Assembly: GCA_013112635.1 (NCBI GenBank)
Contig: JABFGF010000004.1
Coordinates: 186,001 to 250,000, forward strand
Source of the DNA: Calditrichota bacterium
Lineage (GTDB): Bacteria > Calditrichota > Calditrichia > Calditrichales > J004
Direction: 5' to 3'
DNA length: 64,000 nt
Shown: one piece after another, positions 43,031 through 51,804 of the stretch
Layout: every line of letters starts with the position of its first letter
How positions within the stretch are numbered: the stretch's first letter is position 1
Translations under genes and position numbers: made by a program
Notes under the pieces: generated by a model
Told to the model about the DNA's origin: nothing
The model's database searches: none
Seen by the model: only the letters and a program-made list of their open reading frames with translations

Positions 43031-43930
43031 ATGAAAATTATGCGAACAAAGTATCTGATTATTCTTATCTCTCCCCTGCTATTCCTATTCTGGGGTTTTA
43101 CAATCCAGGATCAGGTTCCGTCAAAAAGTGAATTTTCCCATAAATATCATATTGAGGATGAGGAACTTGCCTGTAATGATTGTCACACAAATGTTAACAC
43201 CAGCACTACCGGCACGGATGATTTAATGCCTGTACAGGATGTATGTGCAGATTGCCATGAAATTGATGATGAACCAGCTGTCAAAGCATCTATGCAAATG
43301 CAAAGAGTGACAGAATACAGCACTCTGTTTTCACACCAATTGCATTCTGAAAAAGAGTTTAATTGCGTTGATTGCCATGGTGATGTATCTCAAAACGAAG
43401 TAGGGCAAAAAGCACTTACACCTAATATGAAATCCTGTATGGATTGTCACCAAACTGAGCAGGCCGAAAATACATGTTATACATGCCACACTACTGATGA
43501 GCAATTAATGCCAGCAAATCACAACTTAACTTTCATACATAATCATGGTGATTTAGCCAGAAATGATATTATGACGGTTAGCGGCGAAATGAATTGCCAA
43601 ACCTGCCATACAAAACAGTATTGCCAGGATTGCCATGAAGGCGAAAATGTTGACAGAATGATTCACCCATTGAATTTTGAATTTACACATGCCTTGACCA
43701 CCCAAGGTAAAGAAAACAATTGTATTACCTGTCATGAAGAACGTTCGTTTTGCAGTTCATGCCACATCGAAAATGCTGTAATGCCACATAACCATGTGCC
43801 AGGTTGGGCTAACCAAATCCCGGGTGATGGCGGACTACACAGAATTGAGGCGACCATCGATCTTGAAAATTGCATGTCTTGCCACGAGCATAATGCTGAA
43901 CAGATTTGCGCACAATGTCACAATAACTGA
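43031..43930 (+). CDS. Eleven-haem periplasmic cytochrome
   Basis: 299 residues; an N-terminal signal or anchor (residues 6-26) and 11 CxxCH motifs: CNDCH, CADCH, CVDCH, CMDCH, CYTCH, CQTCH, CQDCH, CITCH, CSSCH, CMSCH and CAQCH. Patterns such as FSHKYHIEDEELACNDCH and FSHQLHSEKEFNCVDCH place it in the c3/c7-type class, where preceding His residues are distal ligands. It starts 5 nt after the barrel gene and its stop overlaps the next start by 1 nt. It is the probable periplasmic half of the conduit. Confidence 0.88.
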   Translation: MKIMRTKYLIILISPLLFLFWGFTIQDQVPSKSEFSHKYHIEDEELACNDCHTNVNTSTTGTDDLMPVQDVCADCHEIDDEPAVKASMQMQRVTEYSTLFSHQLHSEKEFNCVDCHGDVSQNEVGQKALTPNMKSCMDCHQTEQAENTCYTCHTTDEQLMPANHNLTFIHNHGDLARNDIMTVSGEMNCQTCHTKQYCQDCHEGENVDRMIHPLNFEFTHALTTQGKENNCITCHEERSFCSSCHIENAVMPHNHVPGWANQIPGDGGLHRIEATIDLENCMSCHEHNAEQICAQCHNN

Positions 43931-44973
43931 TGGATACTATGAAAACACAAATTATAAAATACGCTCTGGCTTTATTGTCATTAACTTTCTTATTAGCCTG
44001 TTTGGAAGAAAGAAATCCTTTTGAGGTTCCAACACATCCCGAAGGTTGGATGGATAAAAGTTCTGATATTTTTCATGGGACAGCTGTCTTTTCAAGCGAA
44101 TTCTATTCTGAAAATTGTCAATCCTGCCATGGTGAAAATTATGATGGCGGAACATCAAATGTTTCCTGCTCTGCTTCCGGATGCCATGGAAGCTATCCGC
44201 ACCCGGAAAATTTTGCCTTTAGTGCAACTGAAGAATTTCATGCGGATTTTATTCGTAACAATATCAATTGGAATATTAATAAATGTCAAACATGCCATGG
44301 CTCCGACTATAAAGGCGGTGAAAGCCCAAATGAAACAATAGCCAGGCAAAAAGATTGTACACGCTGCCATACCCAAAATGACAATCCATTGGCCTCCGGA
44401 CCTGAAGCATGCAATACCTGTCATGGAAGTATAAACAACCCAGCTCCACCTAAAGATTTAGCTAAAAATGAATTGACATCTTTTATAGGAGTTGGTGCAC
44501 ACCAAGCACATTTTGACACAACATTTACAACAGCATTTATTGGCGATTGTAAATTGTGCCATAGTGAACCAGAAATATTAAATCACCCCGGCCACATTGA
44601 TGATAACACACAATTTGCAGAAATGGTGTTTGACCAATTTGTTTCGGATTCCGGAAATGTAAATCCTACCTGGGATCATGAATCGGCCACATGCAGTAAT
44701 GTATATTGCCATGGCGCTTTTACATTTGAAAAAGCAAATAGCACGAATTCCTGGATTTATATCGGTGATGATATTAGTGGTAAAAATCCAAATATGGTTT
44801 GGAATGATGTTGGTAGTGGTCAGGCCGATTGTGGAACTTGCCATGGATTACCACCGGCAGGTCATCTTCAAAATACAGCTTGCGAAGCCTGCCATAACAG
44901 CGTTGCTGGTCCCGGACTTACAATAATTAATAAAAGTCTGCATATAAATGGAAAGATTGATTTGAACAATTAA
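43930..44973 (+). CDS. Nine-haem cytochrome lipoprotein with CX4CH motifs
   Basis: 347 residues. Lipobox LLAC (Cys about 27) follows a hydrophobic stretch. Seven CxxCH motifs (CQSCH, CQTCH, CTRCH, CNTCH, CKLCH, CGTCH, CEACH) and two CX4CH motifs (CSASGCH, CSNVYCH) are present, the mix seen in Geobacter-type CxxxxCH/CxxCH outer-surface proteins. The ATG at 43930 overlaps the preceding stop (TGATG); an ATG at 43939 is possible. It probably sits on the outer membrane as the outward end of the barrel complex. Confidence 0.87.
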   Translation: MDTMKTQIIKYALALLSLTFLLACLEERNPFEVPTHPEGWMDKSSDIFHGTAVFSSEFYSENCQSCHGENYDGGTSNVSCSASGCHGSYPHPENFAFSATEEFHADFIRNNINWNINKCQTCHGSDYKGGESPNETIARQKDCTRCHTQNDNPLASGPEACNTCHGSINNPAPPKDLAKNELTSFIGVGAHQAHFDTTFTTAFIGDCKLCHSEPEILNHPGHIDDNTQFAEMVFDQFVSDSGNVNPTWDHESATCSNVYCHGAFTFEKANSTNSWIYIGDDISGKNPNMVWNDVGSGQADCGTCHGLPPAGHLQNTACEACHNSVAGPGLTIINKSLHINGKIDLNN

Positions 44974-44993
44974 ATTCTATTTAAATTAAAAAT

Positions 44994-45019
44994 CCCCGGT
45001 TGCTTAATAACAATCGGGG
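44994..45019. terminator. Intrinsic terminator between convergent operons
   Basis: Stem CCCCGGTTG / CAATCGGGG (one G-U pair), loop of 8 nt. The T-rich tail is on the minus strand (ATTTTTAATTT), so it best serves the leftward cytochrome operon but may stop both. Confidence 0.75.
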
Positions 45020-45125
45020 TGATAAGAAAAAGAACCAAAGCTAGGAATAAATGTTGTTGTTTTATTGCCTGTATTAAAACAGTGGGTGTTTATAAATTGA
45101 ATTAAAAATCGAAAAGTTGAATAAA

Positions 45126-46424
45126 CTATGAATCACTTCCAAACTGGATTCCCATTTTTTTAAGCAATCCAAATGGAGGTTCTCCTCCTGCAAAAATAAA
45201 TACATAATCATTTTTTATTCGCTGCTCTTTATCCTGATAATTTATAACAACATCTGTTTTACCAATTTCTTTTACACCGGAACTGAACATTACATTAAGT
45301 GTTTTTTCTTTTATCATTTTATTAACACGCTCTTCATTGCGGGTTTTTATTCGGAAAAATTGCTCTTTTCTGTAAGACAAAGTAACTACATTCCCTTTTT
45401 GCCTGGCAAGTCCCATTGCCGCTTCAATAGCACTATCGCCTCCGCCAACAACAAGCACATGGTTGTTTTGATAGGTTTCTGCATCCATTAGCTTATACAT
45501 TACTTTAGATTGTTCTTCACCAGGAACATTTAGTTTACGCGGAGTGCCACGACGGCCTAAAGCCAAAACAACTGTTTGTGCCTTATTGGTTCCATTTTGT
45601 GTTGTAACTTCAAAATGACCATTTTCCCTTTTGATATCATGGAGTTTTTCACCAACGACCGGCTTAATATCAAACTTTTCTTCGATTTTTTCCCAGATTT
45701 CCAATAGCTCTTCTTTAAAATATTCCGGTTTCGTAAGCGTTCCATACAAAGGAATTTCAACAGGTTTCGTCATAACAAGTTTTTTGCGTGGATATTGTAG
45801 AATTGTGCCACCTGCACCCTGTTGATCTAAAAGCTGACATGAAAGGTTATTCTTTTTAGCAGTTAAAGCAGCGCTTAATCCTGCAGGGCCCGCCCCGACT
45901 ATCAAAACATCTTTTATGGAATCATCAGAAGATGGTTTAATATTTTTTGAAATATGTTCTACAACTTTACTGCCCTGGTTTATAGCATTTTTTATAAGTG
46001 CTAAACCTCCTAATTCCCCTGCAATATATATCCCCGTAATATTTGTTTGGAAATGTTCATCCATAAATGGAATGTCATCCCGTTTGCTTAAGTCACCGAG
46101 GCCGACAACCAAGCCCTCTACCGGGCAAGCTTCTTCGCATAATCCATGACCAACGCATTTTAACCCATTTATTATTACGGCTTTACCCGAAACTATCCCA
46201 AGTACACTGCCTTCCGGACAAGCTGCTACACAGGCACCGCAGCCAATACATGCCAAAGAATCTATTTGGGGATGCTGAGCAACAGCTTTGGTTGCTCCCA
46301 GGCGAACAGCTTCTTTTCTCCGGGCATGGTCCGCTTTGCGGGATTTTCTTTCCTTAATTAAATATGGCAGGACTATTACTAAAATAAGAAAAATAGTTCC
46401 ACCCCAAATTATTAGGTTTTCCAT
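45126..46424 (-). CDS. Membrane-anchored Fe-S flavoprotein (thioredoxin-reductase-like oxidoreductase)
   Basis: 432 residues. One N-terminal helix (4-23), a basic stretch, then a 2[4Fe-4S] ferredoxin region: CIGCGACVAACPEG and CVGHGLCEEACPVEG, where the second Cys of the second site is His. From about residue 165 a two-dinucleotide-binding fold follows (VLIVGAGPAGLSAAL for FAD; VLVVGGGDSAIEAAM for NAD(P)H). The thioredoxin-reductase CxxC is absent. I infer an NAD(P)H or ferredoxin to membrane electron-transfer role. It is the last gene of a cytochrome operon, 89 nt after the barrel gene. Confidence 0.82.
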   Translation of the reverse strand: MENLIIWGGTIFLILVIVLPYLIKERKSRKADHARRKEAVRLGATKAVAQHPQIDSLACIGCGACVAACPEGSVLGIVSGKAVIINGLKCVGHGLCEEACPVEGLVVGLGDLSKRDDIPFMDEHFQTNITGIYIAGELGGLALIKNAINQGSKVVEHISKNIKPSSDDSIKDVLIVGAGPAGLSAALTAKKNNLSCQLLDQQGAGGTILQYPRKKLVMTKPVEIPLYGTLTKPEYFKEELLEIWEKIEEKFDIKPVVGEKLHDIKRENGHFEVTTQNGTNKAQTVVLALGRRGTPRKLNVPGEEQSKVMYKLMDAETYQNNHVLVVGGGDSAIEAAMGLARQKGNVVTLSYRKEQFFRIKTRNEERVNKMIKEKTLNVMFSSGVKEIGKTDVVINYQDKEQRIKNDYVFIFAGGEPPFGLLKKMGIQFGSDS

Positions 46425-46513
46425 AATTGCTCTTTAATTAACAGGACGATATTTCTAAATGGCAAATTGTAATTGCATTGAAATGGTAGGAGTTAGTTTT
46501 AATAAAACAACTT

Positions 46514-48151
46514 TTAGAAACGGTAACCAATTTCTGAAAAAATCCGGTGTCCCTTACTATCATCGCCCCAGGTATATTCATAATTATTGGATAAATAAAA
46601 TCTAAATGGTAATTCAATCTGGCCATCCAAGCGGGCCCATTGATTTAAGCGTTCATTCCCGCCAGTTTTTAGATTATAAAAATAATTACCGTAATTCAAG
46701 CGTAAAGAATGCCCACCTCTAAAATATTTAGAAACAGATATGGATGGACTCATACCTTCTGTATAGAAATTTGAAAATCCGGAAAAACGTGTTGCCAAAG
46801 TCATTCGCTGTTTAAATAAATTGGCTATACTAAAGCCACCGGTATAAGAATATGTAAGATCACGGTTTGAATCCCTTTTCCTCGCGCCAATATTGGTAAA
46901 TACACGATAATTTTTAAGAAACCTCCAATTAAATGAAACGCGCATTCCCTGGCGTAAAGCATCATTAAAAAGGCCCTCTACCAGATTGCGTGTTTCATAT
47001 GTAAAATAGTTTTTTCGGTTGTCATAATTTAATCCAACATACATTTTATTTGTAATGTTATAACGCCCATTAATATAAACACCAGTCAGGCTTATTGTTT
47101 CCCCGGTGGCATCTTTACGCCAATCGCGATTGATATCCAGCTCAAGGCTCTGATAAAAATTCCATTTTCTACCGGAATTATAGCTGTTTTGAAAATAGAG
47201 AAACTCCCTGCTTACGGTAGAACCATGGTATGCACCGGCTAAAGCAAGTGTTGATTCAAATCTTTGCTGCCCATAATCGCCACGTACATAGTTAAGATAT
47301 AGTCCATACTTCTGAAACCCGGTTTGAACGCCGGAATATTGCCATTCAGGTTGAGTCCCGCCAAAAAGCCCCCAGTGGAATTTATTTGTGACATTGTGTT
47401 GCAATAACAGGCCATCGATATAGCCTACACCGCTAAACTTGTTAGAGATAATCCGACCCGCTTTATAGTTTAGGAATGATGAAGGATTATCGTATGAAAA
47501 GGAGACTTCATAAATCCGGTTTCGCCATTCTTTTGCTGGTACGTCACTGCTAATGGAACGTGTACGTTTATTATACCTGGACCGTGCTTTTATTTTAAGA
47601 TTATATGCATCATCCCACATATTTTTTACTTTAAGTTTAAACCGAACTGTAGGCTGGTTAAAATTATTTCTTACATTTTGAGCGTCAACAAACTGGTACC
47701 ACTGGGCTCCTAAATATCCGGAAACACGTGTGGAGCTTTTTTTGCTTTTCTTGTTTTTTTTCAATTCCTGCCTTGTGCGTCTGCCATTTGTTTCTTTTTC
47801 AGTTTTGGGAGTAATTTTTATAGGATTTATTTTGACAGATGCTCCTACTGTTATTGCACTTTTTCCGGATACTATTTCACAAGAGGCAGAATGTTCCGCT
47901 ACATAAACAACCCTTAACCTGGCAATTGACTTTCCATTTTTTATTATATCGAGAATATCGTTTACATTTACTCCAACTGCTTTACCGGCATCAATATACA
48001 CCTTGTCTGCAGAAATATATTTCACTTTTACAGATTTTGTTGTTTGTGTATAACCTGATATAACAAAAACCATTGAAAAAAGGACAGCGAACAAAAGCCT
48101 TTGCCCTGATTTTATCTTTCGTTTATAAAAGAAATGAGATATTCTTCTCAT
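46514..48151 (-). CDS. Outer-membrane beta-barrel with N-terminal SH3-like domain
   Basis: 545 residues from the ATG at 48151 (AGGAAATATT upstream; the longer frame to 48259 runs into the preceding gene). Signal peptide (12-35), then VKVKYISADKVYIDAGKAVG...ARLRVVYVAEHSASCEIVSGK, a small barrel resembling the FlgT C-terminal domain, a Lys-rich linker, and about 380 residues of amphipathic strands ending EIGYRF. The final Phe and strand pattern indicate an outer-membrane barrel. It follows the 20-, 31- and 16-haem cytochrome genes, so it may be the barrel of a second conduit. Confidence 0.75.
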   Translation of the reverse strand: MRRISHFFYKRKIKSGQRLLFAVLFSMVFVISGYTQTTKSVKVKYISADKVYIDAGKAVGVNVNDILDIIKNGKSIARLRVVYVAEHSASCEIVSGKSAITVGASVKINPIKITPKTEKETNGRRTRQELKKNKKSKKSSTRVSGYLGAQWYQFVDAQNVRNNFNQPTVRFKLKVKNMWDDAYNLKIKARSRYNKRTRSISSDVPAKEWRNRIYEVSFSYDNPSSFLNYKAGRIISNKFSGVGYIDGLLLQHNVTNKFHWGLFGGTQPEWQYSGVQTGFQKYGLYLNYVRGDYGQQRFESTLALAGAYHGSTVSREFLYFQNSYNSGRKWNFYQSLELDINRDWRKDATGETISLTGVYINGRYNITNKMYVGLNYDNRKNYFTYETRNLVEGLFNDALRQGMRVSFNWRFLKNYRVFTNIGARKRDSNRDLTYSYTGGFSIANLFKQRMTLATRFSGFSNFYTEGMSPSISVSKYFRGGHSLRLNYGNYFYNLKTGGNERLNQWARLDGQIELPFRFYLSNNYEYTWGDDSKGHRIFSEIGYRF

Positions 48152-48170
48152 AATATTTCCTTTAATAGCA

Positions 48171-49421
48171 TTAATCACTTCCATTAGGATGACATGTATA
48201 ACAGGCCTGGCTTTCCCATACATAATCTTTCTCTTCTTTGTGTTTATCATCCATTTCACTCTGGCGGTGTTCGTGACAGTTTATACATTCAAACTGTTTG
48301 AAATCATTGGCATCAACATGACAATCCGAGCACAAATCCCACTCCTCGCGGTGTTTACCGGAAAAAATAGGAAAGAATTGTTCATCATGATCCCAACTTG
48401 CAGGAACCCACGCGGATGTTGAATGACAATCTTCACAACTGTTTGGGAAGTTTGCTGCATTATGGTTTGGATCCGTTGTATTATTATAATCTAAATCGTG
48501 GCAGGCAAAACAATCGGTTGGAGCATTTTCAAATCCATTTGTATGACAAAGAGTACAATCAATTGAAATATGGGCACCGGTTAATGGAAACTCTGTTTTA
48601 TTATGATCAAAATCTGCCGGGCTCCAGGCATTGATGTTATGGCAAATCGTGCAATCAAAATCAAAGTTATTTTCAACATGGTCTGGGTAAACCACATTAT
48701 CATAATCCTGCCTGTGGCAACTAACACACTCTTTTGGAATCGATTCAAGCTTATTATTTAAATGACAAGCCTCGCAATCCAAATTGCCATGACCACCAGT
48801 CAAAGGAAATAGTATTGAATGAACATACGTGTCTGCTTTCCAGGTTGTGGCGCTTGGTTGATGACAATTGTTACAATCAAGGTTAAACCCTGCTTTTTGG
48901 TGCTCCGGACTTAAGGTGTTCATATAATCATCCAAATGACAACTTTGGCATTCAATTGAAAGATTGGCATACTGGCGTTGTTGCTCTGCAATATGGCAGG
49001 ATTCACAATCCAGGTTTGCGTGTACCCCAACTAGAGGAAAGTTGGTTTTATTATGTTCTTTAAAAACCTGATCTCTGTTTTCCCAACTATGAGCTGTATG
49101 ACACGATTCACATTGGTTACCCAATTCAGCCTTATGAAAATCCGTATGACAATCTGCACAGGCTGTTCCAACATCATTAAAAACGAGTGTATTATGGCAG
49201 TCAATACATTCTACATATTTATGCTCACCGTCAATGGAAAAACCAACCTGATCATGATTAAATTTGTGCCTGGGAACGTCTCTCCAATCGGATGTTATAT
49301 GACAAACTTCACAGGCAATATCCAATTGATCTCCATGAGGGTTTGAAATGCTGCTCTGGGCATTAACAAAAACTGAATTAATAATAAAAATGAACATAAA
49401 TATCTTAGTACATCCTGCCAT
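48171..49421 (-). CDS. Sixteen-haem cytochrome
   Basis: 416 residues with a signal peptide (residues 6-21, ending FVNAQ) and 16 CxxCH motifs. The repeating module is FDHxxTxFPLxGxHxxxxCxxCH, then TxCxxCH, then DPxHxxxxFxxxCxxCHxxxxWxP, with His residues placed as distal ligands. N- and C-terminal thirds align closely with those of the 31-haem neighbour, so they are paralogues. The ATG at 49421 follows AAAGGGGA and overlaps the 3' end of the 31-haem gene by 17 nt. No membrane anchor or sorting domain is visible, so it is probably periplasmic. Confidence 0.88.
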   Translation of the reverse strand: MAGCTKIFMFIFIINSVFVNAQSSISNPHGDQLDIACEVCHITSDWRDVPRHKFNHDQVGFSIDGEHKYVECIDCHNTLVFNDVGTACADCHTDFHKAELGNQCESCHTAHSWENRDQVFKEHNKTNFPLVGVHANLDCESCHIAEQQRQYANLSIECQSCHLDDYMNTLSPEHQKAGFNLDCNNCHQPSATTWKADTYVHSILFPLTGGHGNLDCEACHLNNKLESIPKECVSCHRQDYDNVVYPDHVENNFDFDCTICHNINAWSPADFDHNKTEFPLTGAHISIDCTLCHTNGFENAPTDCFACHDLDYNNTTDPNHNAANFPNSCEDCHSTSAWVPASWDHDEQFFPIFSGKHREEWDLCSDCHVDANDFKQFECINCHEHRQSEMDDKHKEEKDYVWESQACYTCHPNGSD

Positions 49422-51753
49422 CGGATTTCCCCTTTGGGTGACATCTAAAACATTCCTGACTATCATAAGAATAATCATTTTCATCTTTATGTTTTCGATC
49501 CATATCTGTCTTGTTATGCTCGTGGCAATTTATACACTCGAACTGGCCATAATCACTTATATTTTCGTGACAATCGATACAACTATCCCATGCTTCTTTA
49601 TGTTTGCCAGAAAAAATTGGGAAATATTGATTATCATGGTCCCAATTTGCCGGTGTCCAGGCAGATGTTGTATGGCAATCTTCGCATGTACCCGGGAATT
49701 GAGCTGTTCTATGATTTGGATCGGTTGTCTCATTATATTCCTGCTCATGGCAAGCTATACATTCCATTGGTGTATCATCAAATTTGGTAGAATGGCATAA
49801 TGAACAATCTAAAGTAGCATGAGCACCCTCCAATGGAAAGTCAGTAATGTCATGGTTAAAACTTTTAACTGGTTCCCAAGATGTTGTATTATGGCAAACT
49901 GAACAATCATTATCAAAATCATTAGTCACGTGGTCCGGATCTTCCACGCCTTTAAAATCTGTTTCGTGACAAGACCAGCAATCTGTTGGTAATTGTTCTG
50001 AATAACCCTTTGTGTGGCAATCTGCACAATCCACTGATGTATGCGCTCCGGTTAGTGGAAAATCTGTTTCTGAATGATCAAAGTTTGCCGGAGTCCAGGC
50101 GGAGCTGCTGTGGCATTTTGTACAATCATGATCAAAATCATTGGTCACGTGGTCCGGATCTTCCACACCTTTAAAATCTGTTTCGTGGCAAGACCAGCAA
50201 TCTGTTGGTAATTGTTCTGAATAACCCTCGGTGTGGCAATCTGCACAATCCACTGATGTATGCGCTCCGGTTAGTGGAAAATCTGTTTCTGAATGATCAA
50301 AGTTTGCCGGAGTCCAGGCGGAGCTGCTGTGGCATTTTGTACAATCATGATCAAAATCATTGGTCACGTGGTCCGGATCTTCCACACCTTTAAAATCTGT
50401 TTCGTGGCAAGACCAGCAGTCTGTTGGCAATGTTTGGGTATAACCTTCAGTATGGCAATCTGCACAATCCACTGATGTATGCGCCCCGATTAATGGGAAA
50501 TCTGTTTCTGAATGATCAAAGTTTGCCGGAGTCCAGGCGGAGCTGCTGTGGCATTTTGTACAATCATGATCAAAATCATTGGTCACGTGGTCCGGATCTT
50601 CCACGCCTTTAAAATCTGTTTCGTGACAAGACCAGCAGTCTGTTGGTAATGTTTGGGTATAACCCTCGGTGTGGCAATCTGCACAATCTACAGATGTATG
50701 CGCCCCGATTAATGGGAAATCTGAATTGTTATGGTCAAAAGTTGCGGGTTCCCAAGCATTTTGACTATGGCACACAACACAATCTAATTCAAAGCGATTT
50801 TCCACATGGTTCGGATCATCCACATTATTATAATCTTCTCTATGGCAGCCAACACATTCTCTTGGTATTCCGGTTAGTTGATTATTTATATGACAATCTG
50901 TACATAAAATATTTTGATGAGCTCCCTCTACTTCAAAGCCGGATTGTGCAAAGTGATCAAAACTGGTCCCTTCCCAACTAACCCCATTATGGCATTCGTC
51001 GCAAACTGTTGGAAATCCAAAAGTCAAATGATTCGGATCTGTCGCCTGGTCATAATTTTTCTTATGGCACACATAACAATCCGTATCTGTTCCGCCAAAA
51101 TTATTTAAATGACAATCGGAACAATCCAGGCCTGAATGGCCGTCTTTAAGGGGGAATGTTGCCGGGTGCTCAAAAATGGCTGTTTTCCAGATTGAAGTAC
51201 TGGGAAGATGACATTTCTGGCACTCCAAATCGAACCCTGCTTTTTCATGTGATGGGCTTATAGTTGCTGCGTAATCGAGAATATGACAGCTTTGGCATTC
51301 AACAGAAAGATTTGCAAATTGGCGCTGTTGTTCATTTATATGACAAGATTCGCAATCCAGGTTGGCATGTACGCCAATCAACGGAAAATTTGTTTGGTTG
51401 TGCAGCTCAAAAACCTCACGCCTGTTTTCCCAATTTTGCGAATTATGACACGACTCACAATCAATGCCAAGTTCACCTTTGTGGATATCGGTATGGCAAT
51501 CGGCACAGGCAATTCCTACCCGGCTAAAAACCAAACTTTTATGACAAGAGCTGCAGTCGGCAAATTTATGCTCACCAATCAAGGGATATCCGACCTGATC
51601 ATGATTAAACAGGTGGTTTGGAACATCATTCCAATTTGCAGTTGTATGGCAACTTTCACATGAAAATTTTAAATCATCACCATGTGGACTAGTGATTGTG
51701 TTTTGAGAAAACAGTGCGCTTGCCATTAAAATTAAAATTGAAAAAATTTTCAT
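49405..51753 (-). CDS. Thirty-one-haem cytochrome with near-identical tandem modules
   Basis: 782 residues, signal peptide ending ALFSQ, and 31 CxxCH motifs by my count. Residues about 340-615 consist of near-identical 73-residue units carrying three haems each (CADCH, CWSCH, CTKCH). The flanking thirds match the 16-haem paralogue; the difference, 15 haems, equals five triple-haem units. Such a long haem chain could act as a molecular wire in the periplasm or beyond. It lies between the 20- and 16-haem genes in one operon. No sorting domain is visible. Confidence 0.9.
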   Translation of the reverse strand: MKIFSILILMASALFSQNTITSPHGDDLKFSCESCHTTANWNDVPNHLFNHDQVGYPLIGEHKFADCSSCHKSLVFSRVGIACADCHTDIHKGELGIDCESCHNSQNWENRREVFELHNQTNFPLIGVHANLDCESCHINEQQRQFANLSVECQSCHILDYAATISPSHEKAGFDLECQKCHLPSTSIWKTAIFEHPATFPLKDGHSGLDCSDCHLNNFGGTDTDCYVCHKKNYDQATDPNHLTFGFPTVCDECHNGVSWEGTSFDHFAQSGFEVEGAHQNILCTDCHINNQLTGIPRECVGCHREDYNNVDDPNHVENRFELDCVVCHSQNAWEPATFDHNNSDFPLIGAHTSVDCADCHTEGYTQTLPTDCWSCHETDFKGVEDPDHVTNDFDHDCTKCHSSSAWTPANFDHSETDFPLIGAHTSVDCADCHTEGYTQTLPTDCWSCHETDFKGVEDPDHVTNDFDHDCTKCHSSSAWTPANFDHSETDFPLTGAHTSVDCADCHTEGYSEQLPTDCWSCHETDFKGVEDPDHVTNDFDHDCTKCHSSSAWTPANFDHSETDFPLTGAHTSVDCADCHTKGYSEQLPTDCWSCHETDFKGVEDPDHVTNDFDNDCSVCHNTTSWEPVKSFNHDITDFPLEGAHATLDCSLCHSTKFDDTPMECIACHEQEYNETTDPNHRTAQFPGTCEDCHTTSAWTPANWDHDNQYFPIFSGKHKEAWDSCIDCHENISDYGQFECINCHEHNKTDMDRKHKDENDYSYDSQECFRCHPKGKSDGRMY
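49913..50735. repeat. 219-bp tandem repeat array inside the 31-haem gene
   Basis: About 3.8 copies of a 219-bp unit (73 codons). Copies starting at 49981 and 50200 differ at two bases, inside a CCTTTG/CCTCGG stretch. A third copy starting at 50419 differs at more positions around its 5' edge and in CCGATTAATGGG for CCGGTTAGTGGA. The frame is kept, so unit gain or loss would add or remove three haems at a time. Confidence 0.95.
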
Positions 51754-51804
51754 GGATATTCAGTTTTTCCTTTTTTCTACTTCACCGTATTTAAATAATC
51801 GGTT

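Noticed and set aside
49913-50735. CRISPR-like regular repeat
   Set aside because: The 219-bp units are contiguous, coding and without spacers.
49986-50981. Serial plus-strand frames of about 60 codons repeating every 219 bp
   Set aside because: They are antisense shadows of the tandem haem modules in the 31-haem gene on the minus strand; the coding signal (CxxCH order, signal peptide) is on the minus strand.
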